Shown: positions 53,071 to 61,914 of the stretch, piece after piece
How the letters are laid out: each line of letters starts with the position of its first letter
How positions within the stretch are numbered: the stretch's first letter is position 1
Assembly (NCBI RefSeq): GCF_023228165.1
Contig: NZ_JALOBS010000006.1
Span: 110,747-174,746, forward strand
Source of the DNA: Methylomonas sp.
GTDB taxonomy: Bacteria; Pseudomonadota; Gammaproteobacteria; Methylococcales; Methylomonadaceae
Reading direction: 5' to 3'
Length of the DNA: 64,000 nucleotides
The notes under the pieces: model-generated
What the model was told of the DNA's origin: nothing
Seen by the model: the letters and a program-made list of their open reading frames with translations, nothing else
Database searches by the model: none
Translations under genes and position numbers: made by a program

Positions 53071-54234
53071 TTAATTTGTCAGAGACATGTATTCAACTAA
53101 TGCGTTTTTCCAAGTAAATTTTCTGATAACCTTTTCTTTTAGCGCTTTAGAATAAATCTTACATTTATGCCGGTCATTTAATAAATCAGTTATCCCCTGA
53201 GCCAGGGCATCAACATCATCAACAGGCACCAACATACCGTCTACACCGTCACCAATAATTTCCATAGCTCCTAGAGTTCGGGTTGCCAGAACTGGAATGC
53301 CTGCAGCGGCAGCTTCTAGCATAACTATTCCGAACGGTTCGTCGCGAGAAGATGAAACATACAAGGAAGCATGGCGATAAAAATCACTAATGTCGTCGGG
53401 AGGAATATCTTCGAAAAAAATAATTCGCTGCTCCAAGCCTGCATGCAAAGCTTGTTGCTTATAAAGGGTTAAAGTATCGCTTGATCGACCGATAAGTACT
53501 AAAGATAGATCAGGAAATTGCGCTGCAATTATCGCAAATGCAGCAATTAATAAATCCTGACCCTTTTTATGTTCGAAAGTGCCAACCGATAATAGATATT
53601 GTTGGGGCAAAATATTAATCCGCGCGCTATTTGGCTCGGAACTTAAAAAATCGGCGGAAATACCATTATGAATATATATTGTTTTACTTTCCGCCTCAGG
53701 AAATAAGGCGATAAAATTATCAGCCAACCCTTTCGAGCATGCGACGATGGCGTCTGCCCGATTAATTATCCACTTCCACAACCGCTTTTCAATTCTGCCC
53801 CCTCCCCCAAGACCTTTTAAATCCGCCCCATGAACTGATATGAATAACCTGAAATTAACCTTAATAAGTCGCAATAGAACAAAATAAACTGTTGATAATA
53901 TGGGGTTATGTGGATTGACAACTGCTATACGGTATTTGCTTAAAATATTCGAAAGTAAAATTAATGTTCTGGGCAAAGATACTATAAAGCTCATAAGCGC
54001 TTTAATCTCATTACTAGGAACCCTTAGACGACATCTAATTTCAATATAATCCATTTTTTCAATAACCACTGGCTTATCAGCTAACCAGTCTAATACCAAA
54101 ATGATAGGTTGATAGTGCCCATCTAGCTTCATAGCTCGGCACAATTCAATCACCACTCGGTTTATTCCGCCTATAGCATCCGGAGACCAAGGCAGAATAA
54201 ACAACCACCCTTTAATTGCCATTGTGGAATTCAT
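53071..54234 (-). CDS. Glycosyltransferase family 4 protein
   Basis: A 387-residue GT-B glycosyltransferase. The acceptor side begins WLFILPWSPDAIGGINRVVIEL; the donor side has LSVGTFEHKKGQDLLIAAFAII, then SSSRDEPFGIVMLEAAAAGIPVLATRTLGAMEII, with the conserved E-x7-E element (EPFGIVMLE). Sugar specificity cannot be read. It is part of the minus-strand run to 61.7 kb, 48 bases downstream of a methyltransferase gene, and faces the TPR protein gene tail to tail. Confidence 0.88.
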   Translation of the reverse strand: MNSTMAIKGWLFILPWSPDAIGGINRVVIELCRAMKLDGHYQPIILVLDWLADKPVVIEKMDYIEIRCRLRVPSNEIKALMSFIVSLPRTLILLSNILSKYRIAVVNPHNPILSTVYFVLLRLIKVNFRLFISVHGADLKGLGGGGRIEKRLWKWIINRADAIVACSKGLADNFIALFPEAESKTIYIHNGISADFLSSEPNSARINILPQQYLLSVGTFEHKKGQDLLIAAFAIIAAQFPDLSLVLIGRSSDTLTLYKQQALHAGLEQRIIFFEDIPPDDISDFYRHASLYVSSSRDEPFGIVMLEAAAAGIPVLATRTLGAMEIIGDGVDGMLVPVDDVDALAQGITDLLNDRHKCKIYSKALKEKVIRKFTWKNALVEYMSLTN

Positions 54235-54282
54235 GTATTTATGAGCCTGATAAGACCAAATGAGGTGAGCAGTAAATTTTAT

Positions 54283-55173
54283 TTATTTTGTTATTTCATC
54301 TACCACATAATTTATTTCTTCGTTCGAGCAAATTACCATTAAGTCCAATGATTGGTCTAAATTTTTGTCGGAATAACATAAATCTCTCCATGTATATTTT
54401 TTTTGCAGCTCAACTACTTGCTTGTTCGTAACAATGGATTTATGTATCTTTTTAAGAAAAATTTTGATCCTATAGGGCATTACTGAATCAATTTTTTGAA
54501 ATAATGGCATTTCCTGTTTAACGCCACTATTTCTTAATCGGCAATTATTTCGCGCTGAGAATACACGGTTTTTTTCTATTGTAGTAATCTCTTCTGTAGC
54601 AAATAAACCTAAAACTTTAACGTTGACAAAAAATTCGGATAATAATCTTTCTATCTCATTCGCAGTATATTCTTTAACATGAAAGGTATTCCATGGCTTC
54701 ATTCCTGGATCAAGCCTAATGCACGAATTCGGTGTTGTAAAAATCACGAATCCGTTCGGAGATAAAACTCGCTTTAATTCCGCAATAAAATTACTGCAAT
54801 CTACAATATGTTCAATTACCTGAAAGCTTGTAATCATATCGAACTGATTATCATGAAATGGTAAATTCTTTCCATTAACAACTTTAAAGTCTATACCATT
54901 ATTCGAAAACTCACGTAGGGCAAATGTTATTGCATTTTCAGATACATCAACGCCGGAAATTGATTTGCATTTTTTATTAATGATATTGCTTCCGTATCCG
55001 GTGTTACACCCTAAATCCAAAACATTTTTGCCGATAGATGTCATTGCGGCATAATTGTAAGCAGCTTCATGTATTAAGTGGAGAATAAACTCTTCTTTTG
55101 AATCGAATTGACTGAGCTTAACTAATTCATGCTTTTCAGCTTGCAGACCGATCATTTCATCTTGTGTTAACAT
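54283..55173 (-). CDS. Class I SAM-dependent methyltransferase
   Basis: A 296-residue methyltransferase with motif I VLDLGCNTGYGSNIINKKCKSISGVDVSENAITFA and MITSFQVIEHIVDC; the C-terminal half (about 190-296) is unfamiliar and basic. It overlaps the end of the flippase gene by 7 bases, so translation is coupled. The sequence differs from the methyltransferase at 47.7 kb in its second half, so the two are not recent copies. Substrate unknown; in this setting a nascent glycan or lipid-linked sugar is plausible. Confidence 0.85.
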   Translation of the reverse strand: MLTQDEMIGLQAEKHELVKLSQFDSKEEFILHLIHEAAYNYAAMTSIGKNVLDLGCNTGYGSNIINKKCKSISGVDVSENAITFALREFSNNGIDFKVVNGKNLPFHDNQFDMITSFQVIEHIVDCSNFIAELKRVLSPNGFVIFTTPNSCIRLDPGMKPWNTFHVKEYTANEIERLLSEFFVNVKVLGLFATEEITTIEKNRVFSARNNCRLRNSGVKQEMPLFQKIDSVMPYRIKIFLKKIHKSIVTNKQVVELQKKYTWRDLCYSDKNLDQSLDLMVICSNEEINYVVDEITK

Positions 55174-56654
55174 GAGTCCCCCTCTAAAAATATTTTGAGT
55201 TTGGTAAATAAATCATCCTCGGCGCTGCTAATTTTTTTCGTTGTAATCCATAATGAAAAAAGTATAAATACAAAACAAGACGCACCCAAAATAACTATTG
55301 ATAATAAATATGTAACTCCCGCCAGATCGTGGTAATGCGCCCCTATATATTCCAAATATTTTAAAACTATATAACCCATTGCCACAGATGCTATCAAAGG
55401 TCTTTTTATAGTTGTTATTAGTTTAAAAGTTGAAATTGATAAGATCTTGTTAATCCATAATTGATAAAATGGAAACATAATGATCGATGTAATTAAAATC
55501 GCTTTAGCCACCCCCAACCCACCTTCTTTTGGGGCAAACCAAAACATTAATGGTATTAGTATACAGAGCCACAAAATGGTCAAGGCAGTTGTAAATTTTT
55601 GCTTGCCCAAAGCCAAATAAATATAGCCTGAACTAGAATTAAGGGCAACAAATATGCTTCCTAGGGAAATAATTTGAATCATAGGAACGCAATTAGACCA
55701 TTTTTCGCCAAGGAGGGCAGCAACAAAAACTGGAGAAGTTATCGCAATTCCTATAGCACTTGGCACAGCAATAATTACAATATAAGAAAATACACGTAAA
55801 TAGGTTTCTTTTAATTTATCTTTGTCACTAGCAACAGCTGAATAGCCAGGATAAGCAGCTCGATTAATAGGTGCAACGATTTCACCTATTACCAGCGCAC
55901 CTATTTCATTTGAAATGCTAAACAACCCAAGTGCATTACTTCCCCCCATTCGTCCCAAAATAAAATTTTGAGAATGTTGGTTCAAGAAAAATAAAATATT
56001 ATTTATGTACAGCCACGAGGAAAAACCTAACACATCCTTCCATACCTTCAATGAAATTTTCGGGCGATAACTTTGCATGAGATAACTTAATATTAAAGAA
56101 ACCATCGTACTCGAAATTGTACCCATCAGTAAGGCCCAATAATTTCGCCAATAAAATGCCAATGGAATGGTAATAACAAAGCCACTCAATTTAATTAATA
56201 GCTGATATGTAAATTCTTTGCCAAAGGTGAGTTTTTTTCGGAACTCAACGACTCCTATGTTATTAAAGCCATTGAACAGCGTTACCAACGCCATCGTTGA
56301 TAAAACGAGACCCAGCCGATAATCGTTATAGTAGCTTGCGGCCAAATCCGAAACTGCAATAATGGATGCACTTGCTAATATGGCGAATATTATTTGCAGC
56401 GTCCAGGCCGTATCGTAATGATCTTTGTCGGCGGTTTGTCTTTGAATAAGCACTGTATCAAAGCCAAACGATCTCATTAGTTCGATTAACGCATAAACCG
56501 AAGATGCCATCGCCATCACACCAAAATCATCCGGCACAAGTAAGTGGGCTAGAATCATGGTGCTGACGATACTAATGCCTTTTATGCAAAATCGTAGACC
56601 GACCATCCAGATGGCACCTTTGGCGATCTGTTTATTTATTGCTGTATTTGACAA
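55167..56654 (-). CDS. Polysaccharide flippase (MOP/Wzx-type)
   Basis: A 495-residue membrane protein with 12-14 hydrophobic segments, of the MOP exporter superfamily. N-terminal IAKGAIWMVGLRFCIKGISIVSTMILAHLLVPDDFGVMAMASSV is the family signature (WzxC/AmsL-like group). It would move lipid-linked repeat units across the inner membrane. The likely start is TTG at 56654. The gene lies inside the XrtA-associated locus, which therefore has a flippase of its own. Confidence 0.9.
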   Translation of the reverse strand: MSNTAINKQIAKGAIWMVGLRFCIKGISIVSTMILAHLLVPDDFGVMAMASSVYALIELMRSFGFDTVLIQRQTADKDHYDTAWTLQIIFAILASASIIAVSDLAASYYNDYRLGLVLSTMALVTLFNGFNNIGVVEFRKKLTFGKEFTYQLLIKLSGFVITIPLAFYWRNYWALLMGTISSTMVSLILSYLMQSYRPKISLKVWKDVLGFSSWLYINNILFFLNQHSQNFILGRMGGSNALGLFSISNEIGALVIGEIVAPINRAAYPGYSAVASDKDKLKETYLRVFSYIVIIAVPSAIGIAITSPVFVAALLGEKWSNCVPMIQIISLGSIFVALNSSSGYIYLALGKQKFTTALTILWLCILIPLMFWFAPKEGGLGVAKAILITSIIMFPFYQLWINKILSISTFKLITTIKRPLIASVAMGYIVLKYLEYIGAHYHDLAGVTYLLSIVILGASCFVFILFSLWITTKKISSAEDDLFTKLKIFLEGDSC

Positions 56655-56740
56655 ATGTTAACCTATCCGCATGCATTTTAAACATCGCATAATTCTTTAA
56701 AATTATTTTTGTTTGTATTAATTGACAATTTTCTATAACT

Positions 56741-57580
56741 TTAACTATTGCTAAAGTCACGAAAACAAAAGATAGATTCACCATTTAAAATATAATCAAA
56801 TGGGTACTGACTTAAACATGAAAAAAAATTACGACTTGTCCCTTGCCATGGCAACAACCAATCATCTAACTCCAGTGTAATTAAGTTTGTGTTATTAACC
56901 CATTCCGTATTGTCTTTAAATAAATATTTTTGAGATCCTTCTATATCGATTTTGACTATAAATGGCTTATCGTTATTTGCCACATCGCATACTTCTCTGA
57001 TTGTGTAGCAACGAATACTGTTATCTGATTTACCATCTATAAGTTCTAATCTGAAAGCCGCCGAGCCGGAATTAGGGTTTGATATTTTCAAAAATCCTTT
57101 TTCATTCCATATCCCACCTTTCAGAATAACAATTCTGTCGCCAAAACAACTTAGATTCTGCCTTAGAACCTCCAAGTTTGCCTGATCCGGCTCGATCACG
57201 ACTATTTTAGCGTTAGGAAAACAATGGGCATACCAGAAGGAAGCTAAACCAATATTGCCTCCGCAATCTATGATTAATGGTGTTTGTCCTGAATTAACTA
57301 GTCGGTTGTATTCCGAATTCAATTGATTAGATTGAGGGAATTGCTTGAAATCATATTGGTTTTTAACCAGGCACTGCCAGAAAGTGGCGTGATCCGCAAC
57401 AGAATCTCTTAGATAAATATATTTTCTGTAATTTGGCAAATAATACTTGGATATTTTATCTGACTTTGCAGCAGTATTTGATATATTTTCAATCCTGTAT
57501 GCGAGTCGAATCCCATGATATACACCAAAATTTCTGATGTAGGCTGGTAATTTAGTTAACGCACTGTATATTTTATTCAT
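56741..57580 (-). CDS. FkbM family methyltransferase
   Basis: A 279-residue methyltransferase. The FkbM signature PLIIDCGGNIGLASFWYAHCFPNAKIVVIEPDQANLEVLRQNL is complete and the late FIVKIDIEGSQKYLF strand is present. FkbM domains O-methylate sugars or polyketides; in exopolysaccharide loci they methylate glycans. The N-terminal 100 residues are an unassigned extension. The gene lies 20 bases downstream of the glycosyltransferase-like gene, on the same strand. Confidence 0.9.
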   Translation of the reverse strand: MNKIYSALTKLPAYIRNFGVYHGIRLAYRIENISNTAAKSDKISKYYLPNYRKYIYLRDSVADHATFWQCLVKNQYDFKQFPQSNQLNSEYNRLVNSGQTPLIIDCGGNIGLASFWYAHCFPNAKIVVIEPDQANLEVLRQNLSCFGDRIVILKGGIWNEKGFLKISNPNSGSAAFRLELIDGKSDNSIRCYTIREVCDVANNDKPFIVKIDIEGSQKYLFKDNTEWVNNTNLITLELDDWLLPWQGTSRNFFSCLSQYPFDYILNGESIFCFRDFSNS

Positions 57581-57600
57581 ATTCCTTGTCGATGGTAAGT

Positions 57601-58512
57601 TTAAAGGCTAGACTTTAATATTTCGACCTGTTTTCGTGCTAAACGTGCGTATTCACCGCCGGTAAATCGATTAGAGCCTACGAAATGCAATAAGTGAAAT
57701 TGATTAGCATCAATGCCCGGCTTAAAATAATGATATTTATTGATAGGTAAAACCAGTGATCCGTCAGAGTTGGCTATTGCTATGTTTGAGGCGACCTGTT
57801 CACTGCCCCACTCTTTCCATTTATTCTCACCTATTTTTTGTTCAATAAGTTGAGTAATATTTTTAACTCGATCTCTAGATGTTCCTTGTTTAGAAAATCC
57901 AGTAAAAGCGGCGCAACCTCGAATATATTTTAAATTATTTGTATGATCGATTTCCGCCATGGACAGTTCGGCTAAGACTTGTACATGCTGACTATTAACA
58001 CCTTGATCTTTCAATAATTTTGTTGCCTCTTGAAAGGTAATGATTTTTTGCCCCATCTCAGTACCTAGCGTAAAGCTTCTATTATCCACAATACATTGCA
58101 TTACCTCCTCCGGCATTGAGAAAGTGATGGTATCTGAGTCTAGTTGGATAACGTAATGGTGATTACTGATATCGATAATAGTGAGTAATCGTTCCCAGCA
58201 ACCACCTTTTGGAAAATCACTGGTATTAACATCCGTAATATTTATGATTTCTATATTATTTATCTGTTTCCGTAATGTTGATACATCTCTTTCAGTCAGT
58301 CTATCGCCCACTATAACCACCTTACTCGGGACTATATACCGGGTAAAGGATTTTATAGCCACCAGATACATAATCAAGTCCCGGCTACATAACTGACTTA
58401 AAACGACTACCGAACTGCTTCGATCACAATTAACAGCCGGCAAGTTAAATATTTCTTTCGCGCAGTAATTAAATTGCTTGGTGTTAATTGTTTTTTTTAA
58501 ATTAGAAAACAT
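57601..58512 (-). CDS. Putative GT-A-fold glycosyltransferase
   Basis: A 303-residue protein I cannot place in a named family. It has VVVLSQLCSRDLIMYLVAIKSFTRYI, then HHYVIQLDSDTITFS with a DxD motif (DSD) at the expected GT-A metal site, and a late KYIRGCAAFTGFSK. The general look is GT-A/GT8-like. No membrane segment is present. It lies 28 bases downstream of the O-ligase gene. Confidence 0.68.
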   Translation of the reverse strand: MFSNLKKTINTKQFNYCAKEIFNLPAVNCDRSSSVVVLSQLCSRDLIMYLVAIKSFTRYIVPSKVVIVGDRLTERDVSTLRKQINNIEIINITDVNTSDFPKGGCWERLLTIIDISNHHYVIQLDSDTITFSMPEEVMQCIVDNRSFTLGTEMGQKIITFQEATKLLKDQGVNSQHVQVLAELSMAEIDHTNNLKYIRGCAAFTGFSKQGTSRDRVKNITQLIEQKIGENKWKEWGSEQVASNIAIANSDGSLVLPINKYHYFKPGIDANQFHLLHFVGSNRFTGGEYARLARKQVEILKSSL

Positions 58513-58539
58513 TTTTATTTTCCGTTTACTTATTGGTCG

Positions 58540-59859
58540 TTAGTTTTGTCGAAAATTGGCGTATGATTTAATTTTTCTGGGAGAAAGCTTTGATGTTTTG
58601 ACGCTTGCTTGAATGCTATTTTCTGAATCAACCTGTTCCTCGACGATCCGATTGAGAATAACTACGAAACCAACAATATGCCATGGCAAATCGAAATAGG
58701 ATAGACTCAAAAAGGCTCCACCTACTAAATAGGCTATAAGGCTAACTTGTAGCATTTTTACCAGCATATGAATTTCTTTTAACTCTAAATTATTGGCTGT
58801 ACTTTTGATTAAATTTTTTAATTTTCGCCAACTGAGATAGAAAATAAGCAGAAACATGAATAGGCCTATCCAGCCGTGATCGGCTAACACGCTAAAGTAA
58901 ATGCTGTGAGCTGCATGAACATCCAAAGGATTGGGAGCATACAGTGCAAAAGTTTCCGGAGCCCAACTATTAAGCCCTACGCCTAGTAAATTATGATTTG
59001 CAGCATTATAGGCATATTCCCAGGCATTCAATCTACCCATAGATGATGCGTCTTCCTCGTAGTTTTCCATGGTATTCATACGTTCATACCAGGATTCCGG
59101 TGCAAATGCGAGTAATCCTGCAGTAATGGCTACGACAATCACACCTGTTAAGAATTTGTGTTCGCTCTTACGCCAATACGATAACCCCACTGCGGCGATC
59201 GCCAAAAATGCCCCACGAGAATTGCTGCCTATTATTGTAAACAGACTTAAAACGGAAGCCGCCAACAGTCCGAGTTTTATCCATTTTTTATTGGAAATTT
59301 GATATAGATAGATCATTAAGGGGATAGTCATCAACACCGCTACCGCCAAGCTATTATTGTCCGCTATAAAACTTTGATCCGGCCCCCAGACTCTATAGTG
59401 TCCAGCAGTTGCTATCGTAAATGCGCCTCCCTTGACACTGAAATACCCTATTGACAATGCTATGACCCATATCAATTGTTTCATTTTTTCCATATCGGTG
59501 ATCAGCATCATCGTAAAAAATACAATTAATTGAATTTTTACGATTCGTTCATATTCCTTTAATGCGCTTTCCGGATAAAAAGCAAAGATGGTCGTAACCC
59601 CCATAAACAATACAAATATAATCCATATTATTGTCAGGCTATTAATAGGCAATTTCCGCGTATCTTTCGAAAATATCATTGATCCTATTAATGTTATCGC
59701 GGTAATTTGCGCAAATGGCATGCTGTACGCAAATCCATAAGCCAAGCGGTGCGGGTTCATATAGCTGAGCCAAGACCATAACAATATACCTATATAAGGT
59801 CGTTTTAGAGTGTAGAAGCAGCCGGTCAGAACAATCAGCGTAATAAGTAAATCGCGCAT
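58540..59859 (-). CDS. O-antigen-ligase-like protein, exosortase A-associated
   Basis: About 439 residues from the ATG at 59859, with 10-12 hydrophobic segments. It matches TIGR03097 (putative O-glycosylation ligase of XrtA systems): LLLTLIVLTGCFYTLKRPYIGILLWSWLSYMNPH-like N-terminus and the Wzy_C loop LLGVGLNSWAPE...HSIYFSVLADHG. The proposed job is attaching the polymer to its acceptor, perhaps protein. The frame runs to 59922 inside the methyltransferase gene upstream, but that N-terminus is not family sequence. C-terminus is basic. Confidence 0.9.
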   Translation of the reverse strand: MRDLLITLIVLTGCFYTLKRPYIGILLWSWLSYMNPHRLAYGFAYSMPFAQITAITLIGSMIFSKDTRKLPINSLTIIWIIFVLFMGVTTIFAFYPESALKEYERIVKIQLIVFFTMMLITDMEKMKQLIWVIALSIGYFSVKGGAFTIATAGHYRVWGPDQSFIADNNSLAVAVLMTIPLMIYLYQISNKKWIKLGLLAASVLSLFTIIGSNSRGAFLAIAAVGLSYWRKSEHKFLTGVIVVAITAGLLAFAPESWYERMNTMENYEEDASSMGRLNAWEYAYNAANHNLLGVGLNSWAPETFALYAPNPLDVHAAHSIYFSVLADHGWIGLFMFLLIFYLSWRKLKNLIKSTANNLELKEIHMLVKMLQVSLIAYLVGGAFLSLSYFDLPWHIVGFVVILNRIVEEQVDSENSIQASVKTSKLSPRKIKSYANFRQN

Positions 59860-59864
59860 ATTTT

Positions 59865-60686
59865 TTACGCTTTCTTTATCGCCAACATCGATAGCCCAGG
59901 GGTTGCTACATGCCCTAGCCAACGCAAAATAGGATTGTGTTTTATAAGGTTTATAATTAGTTTTTGATAAGCAGGTTTTTTATCGACATCCATAATGTCA
60001 AACCGATCGAAAGAATCCATACCCATTTTCGAAAATTCTTTCCGCAGCTGATAATAGCTGAACCAATTTACCGCCGGGTATTTTGCGTAACCGGCAATAT
60101 CCGGACGAGTGGTTCTGGCAAGGTTCTCAAAATGGCGTTTCAACGCACTGGGATACCAACTATAAAAGGGTAAATTAAATTCCTGTTGTTTGGGGCATAA
60201 TTTATTTGCGGTACTTATGTACAACACACCACTGGGCTTAAGTATCCTGCCAAACTCACTCAGACAAAGTTCCCACGCTTCGACATGTTCCAAAAGTTCC
60301 GGGGCAATACAGACATCCATTGACGCATCGTCCCATGGCAAACTTGTTGCTGTTCCTAGACTAAATTCCACATTCAACTTCTCATGCTGAACGCGTTGCT
60401 TGGCTATATCCACCAATGCTTCATTTACATCCAAACCATACACAGCATGACCATCTTGAGCCCACATCATGCTCATAACACCCACGCCGCAACCAATATC
60501 AGCTACGTTGAGCTTTTGCGTGATACCGCGCTGTTGCAAATTTCTGTTAACGCAATCATATATGCCTCGCATTCTCTGCACACTTGCATCTGTCAAACTC
60601 TGCTTGGCGTAATAATCGACAAATTCTTGATGCGTACTATGATCGAATGCTTTTTGCTGAGTCTCATTATTGGTCATTTCAGGCAT
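59865..60686 (-). CDS. UbiG-like class I SAM methyltransferase
   Basis: A 273-residue methyltransferase. NVADIGCGVGVMSMMWAQDGHAVYGLDVNEALVDIAKQR is motif I; MDVCIAPELLEHVEAWELCLSEFGRILKPSGVLYIST is typical of UbiG/UbiE-like enzymes. XrtA loci commonly carry a methyltransferase of this kind. It overlaps the deacetylase gene by 13 bases, so the two are coupled. Substrate unknown; a true ubiquinone role is unlikely because of its place in the polymer locus. Confidence 0.87.
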   Translation of the reverse strand: MPEMTNNETQQKAFDHSTHQEFVDYYAKQSLTDASVQRMRGIYDCVNRNLQQRGITQKLNVADIGCGVGVMSMMWAQDGHAVYGLDVNEALVDIAKQRVQHEKLNVEFSLGTATSLPWDDASMDVCIAPELLEHVEAWELCLSEFGRILKPSGVLYISTANKLCPKQQEFNLPFYSWYPSALKRHFENLARTTRPDIAGYAKYPAVNWFSYYQLRKEFSKMGMDSFDRFDIMDVDKKPAYQKLIINLIKHNPILRWLGHVATPGLSMLAIKKA

Positions 60687-61663
60687 CCTAGCTTTATTTG
60701 GGTAGAATTAAATTTTGAAAGTATTCGAATCATGAATTTTACAGGCGTGTTATCCCATGGGGTAAACCGGGGTAATTGCCATCGATCGCTATTCTGGGTA
60801 GCCACGCCCCAATGTGTTGATACCGCCGCTTGATAGCCATTCTGCATGACCATTTGCTTATGTTTTTGCAGGTAGTCAGTATCCGGCTTGCCATTAGGAT
60901 ATGCGAAAAACCGTGGTGCAACGTTTAATAATTGCGTTAAAAACAACTTGTTTTGTTGAATCTCCTGATTGGCGGTTTCATCATCCAGCGTTGCTAAAAT
61001 CGGGTGATTGACAGTATGCCCGCCAATTTCCATACCACTTCGATATAATTTTGTCAGCTGCTCGCTGGTCATCATGAGGTCATCCGGCAGATTTTGCGAT
61101 TGAGCGGCAATATAGGCAGTGTATTGGTCACGTTTTTCAATCGGTAGATGTTTGATTTGCTGAATGACATTGCAGGACGCCTGGGTTTTTTGGGTTTCAT
61201 AAATCATATCGAATTGTCCAAGACCTATTTCGGTTAAATCCAATACTGGACCTGGATAATGCCGAATCGCTTCGATCACCGTATCGTTCCACATTCTGCC
61301 ACCATTCAAAAAACCGTTGGCGATAAAAAACGTGGCTGTCAGATTGAATTTCCGCAGAATCGGTAACGCGTTGTTGTAATTGTCCGCATAACCATCGTCA
61401 AAACTGATGCAGACCGCTCGCGGCGGCAAAGTGTCGTTTTGCATTCGATCCAGCGCATCCGCCAATGACAATACGTTAAAGTGTTTGGCCAAAAGGCGCA
61501 TGTGCCATGTAAAGGCAACTTTATCCACTTCGCCGGGCCGCATGAAATCGGGTTCATCCAGAACTCGGTGATAGATCATGATTAGAAGTTTCTTCCGTTT
61601 GCCAATCCCGCTTGCAAGGGTTGCCAAAGGCTGTAACAGACTTAGTAAAAACGCGAGCTTCAT
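60674..61663 (-). CDS. Polysaccharide deacetylase (NodB domain)
   Basis: About 329 residues from the ATG at 61663 (a GTG at 61711 is also in frame). NodB motif 1 is ISFDDGYADNYNNALPIL; motif 2 is GGHTVNHPIL with the two metal His; a late FAYPNGKPDTDYL matches motif 3. Such enzymes remove N-acetyl groups from the polymer, and a polysaccharide deacetylase is a standard XrtA locus member. A possible membrane segment near the N-terminus (MKLAFLLSLLQPLATLA) could anchor it. It begins the minus-strand transcription unit that ends at 53.1 kb. Confidence 0.9.
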   Translation of the reverse strand: MKLAFLLSLLQPLATLASGIGKRKKLLIMIYHRVLDEPDFMRPGEVDKVAFTWHMRLLAKHFNVLSLADALDRMQNDTLPPRAVCISFDDGYADNYNNALPILRKFNLTATFFIANGFLNGGRMWNDTVIEAIRHYPGPVLDLTEIGLGQFDMIYETQKTQASCNVIQQIKHLPIEKRDQYTAYIAAQSQNLPDDLMMTSEQLTKLYRSGMEIGGHTVNHPILATLDDETANQEIQQNKLFLTQLLNVAPRFFAYPNGKPDTDYLQKHKQMVMQNGYQAAVSTHWGVATQNSDRWQLPRFTPWDNTPVKFMIRILSKFNSTQIKLGCLK

Positions 61664-61914
61664 AGTGTTTGATAGTTGCGCGTGGTTTTTAGTGAAAAGC
61701 CAAGCCTTCACGTATTACCACATCAGATAGTTGGTTTGAGGCAAAACTTCTATGTTAATTTTAATATCGATCTAGAGGTTATAAATTCAGCCTAAGTGTA
61801 CAGCTTTTCAACAGATCGCCGAACATAAGTTTAGCGCAAATTTGGTTGCCGATTCGCTATGCTCGTCTATTGGACTATAGTTCAGCAAATAAAGACAAAA
61901 TCTGCCTTCCTCTT

